Shown piece after piece: positions 47,730 through 56,449 of a stretch of 64,000 bases of DNA. The notes below the pieces were generated by a model, which saw nothing but the letters and a program-made list of their open reading frames with translations, did no database searches and was not told where the DNA came from. Source of the DNA: Thalassospira indica (GTDB lineage Bacteria > Pseudomonadota > Alphaproteobacteria > Rhodospirillales > Thalassospiraceae); contig NZ_CP031555.1 of NCBI RefSeq assembly GCF_003403095.1, positions 1,512,001 to 1,576,000 of the forward strand, read 5' to 3'. Positions within the stretch are counted from its first letter, which is position 1, and every line of letters begins with the position of its first letter. The position numbers and the translations under genes are program-made.

Positions 47730-48146
47730 ATGGAAGGTGGTTTGCGCGAAACGGCGATTGCACATGCGCCGTTTTTTGTCACAGCCCCCGGTGAAACAGA
47801 TGTATTATTCACCATTGTTGTCTGGTTCGTGGTGTTGGCGGTGTTCGGTGCAGGGGCGCTTTATCTTAGCCTGCATGCACTGCCCGAACGTATGGCCCAT
47901 CACGCCAACCATACGCAAATCCAGCTGATCAGTATCCTGACCCTTCTGGCATTGTTTACCCATAACAACCTGTTCTGGTTGGCTGCCCTTGTGATTGCGG
48001 TGGTTCAGGTGCCGGATTTCTATAGCCCGCTGCAGTCGATTGCGCAGTCTGTAAAGGCAATGGCGCGCAACAAGGGGGCTGTTGTCGACGACTCGCCCGT
48101 TGCGTCAGAGCCAGTAACGACGCAGGAGAATGCCAAAGATGTTTGA
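47730..48146 (+). CDS. Small inner-membrane protein, DUF3302/YiaW-like
   Basis: A 138-residue protein with two predicted membrane helices (about residues 24-46 and 65-92) and a polar tail. The segment LSLHALPERMAHHANHTQIQLISILTLLALFTHNN resembles by eye the LHDIP...RNHPHADAI...SLFTLH part of YiaW (DUF3302). It overlaps the following HlyD-like gene by eight bases, as yiaW pairs with the HlyD-like yiaV in E. coli. Together they would form a membrane pair of unknown transport role. Start supported by a GGGA site. Confidence 0.6.
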   Translation: MEGGLRETAIAHAPFFVTAPGETDVLFTIVVWFVVLAVFGAGALYLSLHALPERMAHHANHTQIQLISILTLLALFTHNNLFWLAALVIAVVQVPDFYSPLQSIAQSVKAMARNKGAVVDDSPVASEPVTTQENAKDV

Positions 48147-49371
48147 GCTTCTTTTGTGTTCGCTGTTCACCATCCTGCCCGATTACCTGTTTCGCCGTTA
48201 CAAGCAGGGCAAAAGGATCGGCAAGGAAATCACCCTGTTTTCCGTCTGGTATGAGCTGCGCTATGGCATTGTTGGCTGTGCGATCCTGACGATCACGCTT
48301 ATTGCGACGATTTTCTATTTCCATCCATCGACCATGAATGTGTCGTCATTTTTCAGAACAGTGACGATCCTGCCGGAAAAGGGCGGGCGCGTGGTCGAGA
48401 TTTATGTCGATAACGATCAGGTCGTCGCGGGCGGTGATCCGCTGTTTCGCATTGATAACCGGGTCGAACGCGAAGCCGTCGCCATGGCCGAGCAACGCAT
48501 TGCCGAAATCCGCGCCCAGATGGATGTCACCCGTGCTGACCTTGCCGTCGCCGAGGGCAATGTTGAATAGGCACGTGGCGCCTATAATCAGGTGCGCGAC
48601 GAGCTTGAAGTCAAAGCCGATCTTTTGTCGCGCGGAAACAACGCGGTATCACGCCGCGAGGTCGAACGCCTGGAAGTTTCCCTGACAACCCGGCAAGGCG
48701 GGCTGAACGCCGCCCTTGCAAGCATGACGGTGATTGAAACCAAGCTTCAAAGCCTTCTTCCGGCGCAGCTTGCCAATGCGCAAGCGGCATTAAGGTCGGC
48801 AGAGGCGGAGCTTTCCAAAACTGTGGTGCGTGCCGGTGTGGCCGGAAAGATCCAGCAATTTGCCCTGCAAGTTGGCGATTATGTCAGTCCAGTCCTGCGC
48901 CCGGCGGGAATCCTGATCCCGGAAAAGGACGGGGAGACGATCTATCAGGCGGGCTTTGCCCAGATCGCCACACAGGTGGTCAAGCCCGGTGTAATTGCCG
49001 AGGTCACCTGTGCCTCATTGCCGTTTGAAATCATCCCGATGGTGGTAACCGACGTGCAGCCGGTGATTGCCGCCGGCCAATTCCGGCCAACGGACCAGTT
49101 GCTTGATATCACTGATCGCGCAAGGCCGGGCACCTTCCTTGCCAAGATGGTGCCGCTTTATCCGGAAACGATCCGTGATGTGCCACTTGGCAGTAAATGT
49201 GTCGCCAATGCCTATACCAACACCCATGATCAGCTTGAAGATCCTGATATCGGAACAGGGCGGTGGCTGTTTTTGCATATGGTGCAAACAGTGGGTGCTG
49301 TGCATGCCATCCTGTTGCGCGTGCAGGCATTGATCTGGCCGATCCAGACTCTGGTCTTTGCGGGACACTAG
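48139..49371 (+). pseudogene. HlyD/YiaV-like membrane fusion protein interrupted by an amber codon
   Basis: The frame would encode 410 residues: an N-terminal membrane segment (about 38-60, GIVGCAILTITLIATIFYF), a biotinyl-lipoyl-like half (VTILPEKGGRVVEIYVDNDQVVAGGDPLF), a coiled-coil hairpin, the second lipoyl half (KTVVRAGVAGKIQQF), and a beta-barrel end. Codon 144 (48568-48570) is TAG within NVE-stop-ARGAYNQ, in the coiled coil. The frame continues uninterrupted for 266 codons with normal codon use. A single C-to-T change from CAG (Gln) explains it. Either the gene is recently inactivated, the amber is suppressed, or it is a sequencing error. The ATG at 48139 is ten bases from AGGAG; 48130 is too close. 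Confidence 0.8.
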
Positions 49372-49423
49372 GGGCAGGGCATTAGGACTTTACAGCCGGT
49401 CGTTTTTGGTTGGATATAGGGCC

Positions 49424-50008
49424 ATGTCGATCCTTAAAATTGCCCGGATGGGCCACCCGGTTCTGCGCCGCGTTGCAGACCGTGTCGAAGACCCGCTTGA
49501 CCCCGAAATTCAGCGCCTGATTGCTGATATGAAGGACACCATGAAGGATGCCGGGGGCGTTGGCCTTGCGGCACCACAGGTGTTTCAGTCCTTGGCGATC
49601 ATGGTCTATTACGTGCCAGCACTTCGCAAAAGCGATGATCCCGACGATGGCGAGGTGCCCTTAAGTGTCCTGATCAACCCGGAAATCGAGCCGATTGGCG
49701 ATGAAATCGTTGATGGCTGGGAAGGGTGTTTGTCGATCCCGGGCCTTCAGGGTGTGGTGCCGCGATGGAACAAAATCCGTTACCGCGGGTTAAATGAGAA
49801 GGGCGAAGCTGTGGAGCACACCGCCGGTGGTTTCCATGCCCGCGTGGTTCAACACGAATATGATCATTTGATCGGGGTGATGTATCCCGAACGTATGGAA
49901 GATATGTCGTTGCTCGGTTTTAACGAGGAATTGCGCGAAAACCCGCCCGAGACTACCTTTAGGCAGTCGGTTGCGACCGACGCCGGATCTGATGACGAGG
50001 AGGCCTGA
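49424..50008 (+). CDS. def: Peptide deformylase
   Basis: A 194-residue metalloenzyme removing the formyl group from N-terminal methionine. All three motifs are present: GVGLAAPQV, EGCLSIPGL (metal-ligand Cys) and QHEYDHLIGV (HExxH). The longer upstream frame overlaps the previous pseudogene and is discounted. The C-terminus is extended by an acidic tail (DAGSDDEEA). No fmt gene follows here; instead coq9 begins at the next base after the stop. Confidence 0.94.
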   Translation: MSILKIARMGHPVLRRVADRVEDPLDPEIQRLIADMKDTMKDAGGVGLAAPQVFQSLAIMVYYVPALRKSDDPDDGEVPLSVLINPEIEPIGDEIVDGWEGCLSIPGLQGVVPRWNKIRYRGLNEKGEAVEHTAGGFHARVVQHEYDHLIGVMYPERMEDMSLLGFNEELRENPPETTFRQSVATDAGSDDEEA

Positions 50009-50704
50009 ATGTCTGTTACTGAAAGCATGACCCGTCTGCAAGCCCAGCGCGAAGCACTGGTCGAGGCAGCCCTTGAACATGTGCCGTTCGATGGCTGGAC
50101 CAAACAGGCACTTCATGCCGGGGCAGAAGACCTTGATCTTGCACCGGGCGAGGTGGATCGGTTGCTTCCCAATGGCATTCGTCAGGCGATCGTTATCTAT
50201 GTCGAGATGACTGATCGCAAGATGATCGCGGCCCTTGACGAAAAGGGTCTTGAGAACCTGAAAATTCGTGATCGCATCGCGACCGCAGTCAAAACCCGGC
50301 TAGAGCTGGTTGAGGGGCAAAAAGACACTGTTCGTGCGGCCCTTGCCTTTATGACCTTGCCGCAAAATGCCGCCCTTGGTCTGAAACTGACCCATGGTAC
50401 GGTGGATGCGATGTGGGTGGCGGCCGGTGATACCTCGACCGATCATAATTGGTACACCAAGCGCATGTTGCTTGCTGGTGTCTATGGATCAACGCTTGCC
50501 TATTGGCTGGATGACACGTCCGAAGGCCATGCCGATAGCTGGGCATTCCTGGATCGCCGGATTGGCAATGTCATGCAGATCCCGAAAATCACCGCCAAGA
50601 TTGGCAAGGCTGGCAAGTTTGCCGCCGCACCCTTCAAGATGGGGGCAAAGATTGCGCGCTGCATGCCGACACCGGGCCGGATGCGCCGCCAGTTTGGTGG
50701 CTGA
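50009..50704 (+). CDS. COQ9 family protein
   Basis: A 231-residue COQ9-like protein. The N-terminal TetR-like helical region (REALVEAALEHVPFDGWTKQALHAGAEDLDL) and the conserved hydrophobic C-terminal part (STDHNWYTKRMLLAGVYGSTLAYWLDDTSEGHADSWAFLDRRI) are diagnostic. In eukaryotes COQ9 binds lipid and presents ubiquinone precursors to COQ7; alphaproteobacterial members are thought to be related. It starts directly after the def stop codon, so translation is coupled. A terminator follows. Confidence 0.9.
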   Translation: MSVTESMTRLQAQREALVEAALEHVPFDGWTKQALHAGAEDLDLAPGEVDRLLPNGIRQAIVIYVEMTDRKMIAALDEKGLENLKIRDRIATAVKTRLELVEGQKDTVRAALAFMTLPQNAALGLKLTHGTVDAMWVAAGDTSTDHNWYTKRMLLAGVYGSTLAYWLDDTSEGHADSWAFLDRRIGNVMQIPKITAKIGKAGKFAAAPFKMGAKIARCMPTPGRMRRQFGG

Positions 50705-50736
50705 TACAAAGGCCGTCAAAAAGCCCGATGAAAACA

Positions 50737-50770
50737 AAAACGCCACCGTGCATTGTGCCGGTGGCGTTTT
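50737..50770 (+). terminator. Terminator after coq9
   Basis: AAAACGCCACCG and CGGTGGCGTTTT form a perfect 12-bp stem with a 10-base loop. The A and T arms suit both strands. Confidence 0.88.
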
Positions 50771-50817
50771 AAGTTTTGAGGGAAGGAAACTTTTGCGGAC
50801 GCAGTGATGCGGCCTGA

Positions 50818-51498
50818 TCAGAAGGTATTGGTCAGGAAGCTTAGAAGCGTCATGTCGGGTTTGTTGGCTTGTTCCATTTCAGATGCCAGATCAATCTCGA
50901 TCGGATTTTCCGGGCGCTGTGGTTCCAGCTCATCCTCAATCAGGGTTTTAAGTGCGTTGGCGTCATCCGCTTCCTGAAGGTCATATTTTGCCGGCTTGGC
51001 TGCAAGCGCCACCAGTTCGGACGGCGGGGTGCCCATCCAGATGCCCTTTTTGTTGTCCTTGGCGAACTGCTGATCGCGCAGATAGGTGGTGCAGCTCGGA
51101 TGGGTGTCGCAGCTGACCATATCGACCATTGCCCAACCGGCGCGCAGGATCAGGCGGTTCAGATCGACCTGACCCATCTGGCATTCGGTCAGCATCGGGA
51201 ACAGTTGGACGTCTGAGACCTGCTGACATTTAATTGCATAGTTTTCAATGATGCGATCAAGTGCCTGGGCAGCCGCCGCACCACACTGAAATTCGACCGA
51301 TCCGGCCCGGCAGATCATGCCGGGTTTTGGCGCGCGAATGCCAAACAGTTCGACAATCAGATTGCCAAAGCGCAGCTTGTCGCCTTCGATCACATCCGGG
51401 AAGCCTGCGGCACCCGGTGTGGCCGTGGCTTGGTTCGTGCGGCTTTCAACAGCAATCAGGCCAAGGGTCAGTGAAAGAATGATCAGAAGTTTTTTCAT
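50818..51498 (-). CDS. Exported SNase-fold protein, probably non-catalytic
   Basis: A 226-residue protein with a signal peptide (MKKLLIILSLTLGLIAVES). A staphylococcal-nuclease-like barrel follows: VIEGDKLRFGNLIVELFGIRAPKP, a CGAAAAQAL helix, VDLNRLILRAGWAMV, and FAKDNKKGIW. Aligned by eye with staphylococcal nuclease, Arg35 is Glu50 here, Asp40 is Arg55 and Glu43 is Lys58; the GR of Arg87 is missing. It is therefore unlikely to cut nucleic acid. Several Cys (for example in MICRAG, FQCGAA, IKCQQV, TECQMG) may form disulfides. The ATG at 51498 follows GGATGA. Confidence 0.7.
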   Translation of the reverse strand: MKKLLIILSLTLGLIAVESRTNQATATPGAAGFPDVIEGDKLRFGNLIVELFGIRAPKPGMICRAGSVEFQCGAAAAQALDRIIENYAIKCQQVSDVQLFPMLTECQMGQVDLNRLILRAGWAMVDMVSCDTHPSCTTYLRDQQFAKDNKKGIWMGTPPSELVALAAKPAKYDLQEADDANALKTLIEDELEPQRPENPIEIDLASEMEQANKPDMTLLSFLTNTF

Positions 51499-51611
51499 CA
51501 CATGTCATCCGTAAAGAGTTTCCTGCCCCTTCAACAGCAAACGGGATGCCAATCGACTGGGCATAAAATGCCAGTCGGGTGATGCTTTGGGTAACTTTAT
51601 GAATTACATAC

Positions 51612-51644
51612 GAAAAAGCCCCGGAGACACTTGGCATCCGGGGC
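51612..51644 (-). terminator. Terminator after purK
   Basis: On the minus strand GCCCCGG and CCGGGGC pair over 7 bp with a 13-base loop, followed by five T residues. Confidence 0.8.
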
Positions 51645-51677
51645 AATTTCTTGTTTTGGTGGGACGTCGGGGATGCC

Positions 51678-52763
51678 TTATTTCGGCAGAACCCAGGTCA
51701 CATGGCCCATCTTGCGGCCGGGCTTTGCTTCGGCCTTGCCGTAAAGGTGCAGTTTGGCATTTGGCTCGGTCAAAATTGCCTGCCAGTCATTGATGTCGTC
51801 ACCCAAAAGGTTCTTCATGCGCGCCTTTGAATGATGGGTCGGATCGCCCAGCGGTAGGCCGCAAACAGCCCGGATGAACTGTTCGAATTGACTGGTGATG
51901 CAGGCATCAATTGTCCAGTGACCGGAATTGTGCGGGCGCGGTGCAACTTCATTGACCAGAATGTCGCCGTCGGTCGTGACAAACATCTCAACCGCCAGAA
52001 GCCCGACAAATTCCATCGCACTGACCAGTTTGATCGCGATGTCTTCGGCCTTTTTCGAAAGATCGTCTGCGATTTCAGCCGGGGCAACGGTGACATCAAG
52101 GATGTGATTGGTATGCACGTTCTCGACCGGGCAGAAACAGGCGGTGTCGCCTTTTACGCCACGGGCAACAATCACGGAAATCTCGCGCTCGAACGAGATG
52201 AAGCCTTCAAGGATGGCCTCGGCCCCGCCCATTTCAGACCAGGCTTCGGCAAGGTTGGTATCAGCGGCAATCTTGACCTGTCCCTTGCCGTCATAACCCA
52301 GTTCGGTGGTTTTCAAAACAGACGGGCGACCAAGCTTGGCAACGGCGGCCTCAAGATCGGCGAGGGATCGGACGGCCTCAAACGGTGCGGTGCCAATACC
52401 ATGATCATTGCAGAAGGTCTTTTCGCGCAGTCGGTTTTGCGAAAGATGCAGGCATTTCCAGCCCGGACGGACCGGCACAAGATCGGCCAGCAGTTTGACG
52501 CTGTCATGCGGGACGTTTTCAAATTCAAACGTCACAACATCGACATCCTCGGCAAAGGCGCGCAGCGCATCAAGGTCGCTGTAATCGGCAACGGTTGCCT
52601 TGGGGCAGACCTGTTCGGTCGGGCTGTCGGCACCCGGGCCAAACACATGGACCTTATAGCCAAGCTCCGCCGCACAGAAGGCAGCCATACGGCCGAGCTG
52701 GCCGTTGCCCATAATGCCAATGGTGCTGCCCGGGGCGATGATGCGCGTGTCGAAATCCGTCAT
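51678..52763 (-). CDS. purK: 5-(carboxyamino)imidazole ribonucleotide synthase
   Basis: A 361-residue ATP-grasp enzyme converting AIR to N5-CAIR in purine synthesis. Features are TIGIMGNGQLGRMAAFCAAELGY, then LKTTELGYDGKGQVKI (ATP-grasp), EGFISFEREISVIVARG, and EVAPRPHNSGHWTIDAC. The ATG at 52763 follows GAGGA; the upstream in-frame extension passes through a terminator and is discounted. purE lies upstream on the same strand but a terminator separates them. Confidence 0.95.
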   Translation of the reverse strand: MTDFDTRIIAPGSTIGIMGNGQLGRMAAFCAAELGYKVHVFGPGADSPTEQVCPKATVADYSDLDALRAFAEDVDVVTFEFENVPHDSVKLLADLVPVRPGWKCLHLSQNRLREKTFCNDHGIGTAPFEAVRSLADLEAAVAKLGRPSVLKTTELGYDGKGQVKIAADTNLAEAWSEMGGAEAILEGFISFEREISVIVARGVKGDTACFCPVENVHTNHILDVTVAPAEIADDLSKKAEDIAIKLVSAMEFVGLLAVEMFVTTDGDILVNEVAPRPHNSGHWTIDACITSQFEQFIRAVCGLPLGDPTHHSKARMKNLLGDDINDWQAILTEPNAKLHLYGKAEAKPGRKMGHVTWVLPK

Positions 52764-52824
52764 GTATTCCTCGATCAAAACTCGCCCATCTGTCGGGCAA
52801 TCGTCAAATCTGGTGCAATCAAAC

Positions 52825-52853
52825 AAAAACGCGCCCCGTCGGGGCGCCTTTTT
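52825..52853. terminator. Terminator between purE and purK
   Basis: GCGCCCC and GGGGCGC form a 7-bp GC stem around GTC, flanked by A and T runs on either side. For the minus-strand purE transcript it would terminate, or attenuate, before purK. Confidence 0.8.
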
Positions 52854-52865
52854 CAGATCAGGATA

Positions 52866-53366
52866 TCAGGGTGCCGGGTCGACCGGCTCGTCTGCGACCG
52901 ATGCGGTCTGGGCTGCGCGCCATTCATCAAGGCGGGCGGCAAGGCCATCATCCATAAGCGCCATGATTTCGGCCGCCATCAGACCGGCATTCTTGGCACC
53001 GGCAGAACCGATGGCAAGGGTTCCAACCGGAACGCCGCCCGGCATCTGAACGATGGAAAGCAGGCTATCAAGGCCCTTAAGGGTACGGCTTTGAACCGGA
53101 ACACCCAGAACCGGAAGCGGGGTCATGGCCGCAGCCATGCCCGGAAGGTGGGCCGCACCACCGGCACCGGCGATAATGACCTTAAGGCCGCGCGACTTTG
53201 CCGTTTTGGCATAGTCATACAGGCGATCAGGCGTGCGATGGGCGGAGACGATCTTGGTCTCGTACGCGACGTTCAACGCATCAAGGACATCTGCTGCATT
53301 TTTCATGGTTTCCCAGTCTGACTGGCTTCCCATGATAATGCCGATGACCGGGGTTTGATCGCTCAT
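52866..53366 (-). CDS. purE: N5-carboxyaminoimidazole ribonucleotide mutase
   Basis: A 166-residue class I PurE converting N5-CAIR to CAIR. Diagnostic segments are [34 protein letters not shown] (active-site His) and [26 protein letters not shown]. The open frame runs to 53531, but [17 protein letters not shown] at 53366 is the normal start. Its product goes on in the pathway that also needs purK, the next gene downstream. Confidence 0.95.
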   Translation of the reverse strand: MSDQTPVIGIIMGSQSDWETMKNAADVLDALNVAYETKIVSAHRTPDRLYDYAKTAKSRGLKVIIAGAGGAAHLPGMAAAMTPLPVLGVPVQSRTLKGLDSLLSIVQMPGGVPVGTLAIGSAGAKNAGLMAAEIMALMDDGLAARLDEWRAAQTASVADEPVDPAP

Positions 53367-53625
53367 AGTGGCGGCTCCGTTTCGGGCGGTTTCATGAAGG
53401 CCCGCATTATATGCAGCAAGTTCTATCATGCAAGCTTGCTTGCGGGATTGTCTTATCGGGAAAAGCCTTGTATATGATGCTGACCTTATTAAGAAATTCA
53501 TTAAGTAATGGCAGATCGCGGTTAATGTCACTCAGGATTGAAAATCTTGGTGAATTAATTGCGTTTTTGATCTATTATTTACCATTGCCTTATATAACTG
53601 TGCAGGTAGCACGCGAAGGTCAGAC

Positions 53626-54462
53626 ATGAAAGTCACAAGACCAGGATCAATGACACCCTCTATGGGGGGCGGGGATGGACGATATCCATCAAGCCCTTAC
53701 GGGATTCTTGCATATGGCAAGGATGCGGGCCGTCGTCGTGCGCCAAATCAGGATCATCAGGTTGATATCGACACCGACGCCATACCGGATCCGGTCGACA
53801 AGACACCCTATCACACCCCCGATATCGCAAACGTTCTGGGTATTCCGGACCAGCAGGTTACACCTGCGGTAGAACAGGCGATTGGTCGCCTGATGGTGCG
53901 CATCAATGGTTTGACCGAAAATCTCAATGAACTGAAGCAACGCCAGGCCCATCTGGCCCGCAACGAGGGCCGCGATCCCTTTACCGGCGCGATCAGCCGG
54001 CCGGCCTTCATGCAGATCCTTGAAAACGAAATGTCACTGGTTGGCGCGGACCGGACAAGCCGCATGGTGTTGATGTGCGAATTGGCCAATCTTGACGATA
54101 TCCTGCAACTTCACGGGCAGGACTGCAAAGACGGCCTGTTTAACTATGTCCGACGCATCATGGCCGATTTCATCATGGCGCCGCATCATCTGGGATATCT
54201 CGGCTGCAATGACTTTGCCGCCCTGATGTACAATGTTGACGAGGAAGATGTCTGGCAACGCGTTGACGCCATTACCAGATGGCTTGATCAACATCCCTAT
54301 ACCCACAAGGGTAAACCGATCCCGGTTGTGCCGGTATTCGGCCTTTATCACGCGCAAAGCGGTGATACGCCGGCCTCGGCCCTGAAGGCGACAGATGCGG
54401 CCCTGCGTGCGCACAAGGAAATGTATCTGGCCCGGCTGGATCGCATTCCGCAGGGCATCTGA
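53626..54462 (+). CDS. Degenerate GGDEF domain protein
   Basis: A 278-residue cytosolic protein. A disordered, Pro/Gly/Asp-rich N-terminus precedes a short coiled coil (residues 85-112). A GGDEF-like domain then starts with RDPFTGAISRPAFMQILENEM (116-136). The signature that should read GG(D/E)EF is GCNDF at 193-197, and the metal-binding Asp region is also altered (CELANLDDI). It is unlikely to make cyclic di-GMP. Such proteins can serve as effectors or scaffolds. It lies between purE (divergent) and a DUF465 gene. Confidence 0.7.
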   Translation: MKVTRPGSMTPSMGGGDGRYPSSPYGILAYGKDAGRRRAPNQDHQVDIDTDAIPDPVDKTPYHTPDIANVLGIPDQQVTPAVEQAIGRLMVRINGLTENLNELKQRQAHLARNEGRDPFTGAISRPAFMQILENEMSLVGADRTSRMVLMCELANLDDILQLHGQDCKDGLFNYVRRIMADFIMAPHHLGYLGCNDFAALMYNVDEEDVWQRVDAITRWLDQHPYTHKGKPIPVVPVFGLYHAQSGDTPASALKATDAALRAHKEMYLARLDRIPQGI

Positions 54463-54510
54463 TTACTTCCCATTTTACATCAGGCAGATTTTGACGTGGC
54501 CGGTGGCAAA

Positions 54511-54717
54511 TCAGGCGATAATGTCTGGGACCAGCTGCGACTCGATATAAAGGATTTCGTCCTTTAAGGCCAATTTGCGCTTTTTCATGCGGCCAAGACG
54601 CAGTTGATCATGATGGGGGGCCTGAACCATTTGTTCGATGGCGACGTCCAGATCACGGTGTTCCTCGCGGAGCGAAAGAAGTCTCTTTTCAATCTCGATC
54701 TGATTGATTTCGTCCAT
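54511..54717 (-). CDS. DUF465/YdcH family small protein
   Basis: A 68-residue helical, coiled-coil-like protein with the family end pattern RMKKRKLALKDEILYIESQL. DUF465 proteins are common, short and of unknown function. A second copy lies at 57183. It is transcribed away from pfkA. Confidence 0.85.
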   Translation of the reverse strand: MDEINQIEIEKRLLSLREEHRDLDVAIEQMVQAPHHDQLRLGRMKKRKLALKDEILYIESQLVPDIIA

Positions 54718-54837
54718 TTTTGATCCAGCTTAATAACCAATGCGAGGGGACAGTGATAATACCAGATATCATGTTGGCAACCCATATGATTTGTACCACC
54801 CTGTAAAACAAATTTGCCACGATCGGGAAGGAAACAA

Positions 54838-55944
54838 ATGCGCATCGGAGTTTTGACCAGTGGCGGTGATTGCGCCGGATTGAACGCGGTTATTCTTGCG
54901 GTGGTCCGCCGTGCGGTTCTTGGCTATGGCTGGGATGTTGTCGGTATTCGTCAGGGAACCCATGGCCTGATGCAGGACCCGCCCCAGGCCATTGACCTTA
55001 ATGATCAGGTCAATAGTGACGGTTTGCTGCGTCTTGGCGGTACGATCCTTGGCACTGTGAACAAGGGTGATCCGTTCCATTATCCGATGCCTGATGGCAG
55101 CTTTGCCGACCGATCAAGCGAAGTCATTGTAGGCTATCACAAGCTTGGTCTTGATGCGCTGATTGGCATTGGCGGCGATGGCAGCATGGCGATCCTGCAT
55201 CGTCTGGCCAAGATGGGCGGCATCAATCTGGTGGGTATCCCCAAGACGGTTGATAACGACCTTGCCCAGACGGAATATTCCATTGGCTTTACCACGGCGG
55301 TGAATGTCGCAACCGATGCCCTTGATCGGTTGCAACCAACTGCGGCATCCCATGAACGGATCATGATCCTTGAGGTCATGGGCCGTGATGCCGGGCATAT
55401 TGCCCTGTTTGCCGGGGTTGCGGGCGGGGCTGATGTCATCCTGATTCCGGAAATGGATTATGACCTTGATGAGCTTAGCCAACATTGCCTTAACATCCGC
55501 AAAAGCGGCCGCAACCATGCGCTGGTGATCGTTGCAGAGGCGGTCAAACGTGATGACGGATCGGCGGTAACCCTTGGCGATGATGGCCAGAAAGTCCGTT
55601 ATGGCGGCATCGGCCATTGGCTTGCCGATGAGCTGGGCGCACGCACCGGCTGGGAAACCCGTGTGACGGTGTTGGGGCATGTTCAGCGCGGTGGCACGCC
55701 GTCACCGCGTGACCGTGTGATTGCTTCGGCCTTTGGGGTGCATGCGGTGGATTTGATCGCAGAAAAGAAATTTGATCGTGTCTGTGCCTGGCAGCAACGC
55801 AAAGTCGTCGATGTTGCGATGGAAGATGTTATTGTCGGCCCGCGGCTTGTTGATACCCAAGGCACGATGGTCTCGACCGCCAAAGGGCTTGGCGCCTATA
55901 TGGGGCATCCGCCGAAAGTCGCCAGAACGGCCAAAACCGTTTGA
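54838..55944 (+). CDS. pfkA: 6-phosphofructokinase
   Basis: A 368-residue PfkA-family enzyme phosphorylating fructose-6-phosphate. It starts MRIGVLTSGGDCAGLNAVI. The diagnostic position in GGDGS (G115) is the ATP-type glycine, while PKTVDND carries Lys136 where E. coli PfkA has Gly124. This Gly/Lys pair is typical of the long 'group III' enzymes, some ATP- and some PPi-linked in related clades. ATP use is the more likely reading. A GGAAGGAAA site precedes the ATG. Confidence 0.88.
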   Translation: MRIGVLTSGGDCAGLNAVILAVVRRAVLGYGWDVVGIRQGTHGLMQDPPQAIDLNDQVNSDGLLRLGGTILGTVNKGDPFHYPMPDGSFADRSSEVIVGYHKLGLDALIGIGGDGSMAILHRLAKMGGINLVGIPKTVDNDLAQTEYSIGFTTAVNVATDALDRLQPTAASHERIMILEVMGRDAGHIALFAGVAGGADVILIPEMDYDLDELSQHCLNIRKSGRNHALVIVAEAVKRDDGSAVTLGDDGQKVRYGGIGHWLADELGARTGWETRVTVLGHVQRGGTPSPRDRVIASAFGVHAVDLIAEKKFDRVCAWQQRKVVDVAMEDVIVGPRLVDTQGTMVSTAKGLGAYMGHPPKVARTAKTV

Positions 55945-55972
55945 TATCCAATAAAAACACAGCAGGTTGGGA

Positions 55973-56437
55973 ATGGATCAGGAAGAAGTCTGGGCCTTTA
56001 CGGTCGCGATGTATGGTCGCGATGGCGTCGCCAAGTTGTGCCTTGATCTTCAGGAACGCTGTGACCTTGATGTGAACATGCTGCTTTTCATGTTCTTTCT
56101 GGGCCAGAAGGGATTGGCACCACTAAGCATTTCAGCACTTGAGGCATCTGTGCGCGACTGGCGCGAAAACGTGATCAAGCCACTGCGCCAGACACGACGA
56201 CACCTGCGCGACGATCCGCGCGCCAGTGCACAGGAATTGCGCCAGAAGGTCAAATCAGACGAATTGCAGGCTGAACGGATTGAACAGCATATCCTGTGCG
56301 AAGCGGTTGAAACCGTGCCGAGTGATGATCCGATGGCCGCCGCCCACGCCTATTTGTCCCCCAACCGGTTTGCGTTGGATCAGCAGGCTTGTGACAAGGC
56401 GCTTGGCGACCTGACCCGGATGATGGGGATCGCCTAG
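55973..56437 (+). CDS. TIGR02444 family protein
   Basis: A 154-residue protein of the TIGR02444 family, starting MDQEEVWAFTVAMYGRDGVAKLCLDLQ, with the family element VNMLLFMFFLGQKG and a charged helical second half. Function unknown. The ATG at 55973 is preferred over the in-frame TTG six bases earlier. It follows pfkA by 28 bases and may share its transcript; it converges on ubiX. Confidence 0.8.
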   Translation: MDQEEVWAFTVAMYGRDGVAKLCLDLQERCDLDVNMLLFMFFLGQKGLAPLSISALEASVRDWRENVIKPLRQTRRHLRDDPRASAQELRQKVKSDELQAERIEQHILCEAVETVPSDDPMAAAHAYLSPNRFALDQQACDKALGDLTRMMGIA

Positions 56438-56449
56438 CGCGCGGTTATT

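Noticed and set aside
51888..53321. 477-codon open frame on the plus strand across purK and purE
   Set aside because: It runs antisense through two well-supported genes and the terminator between them.
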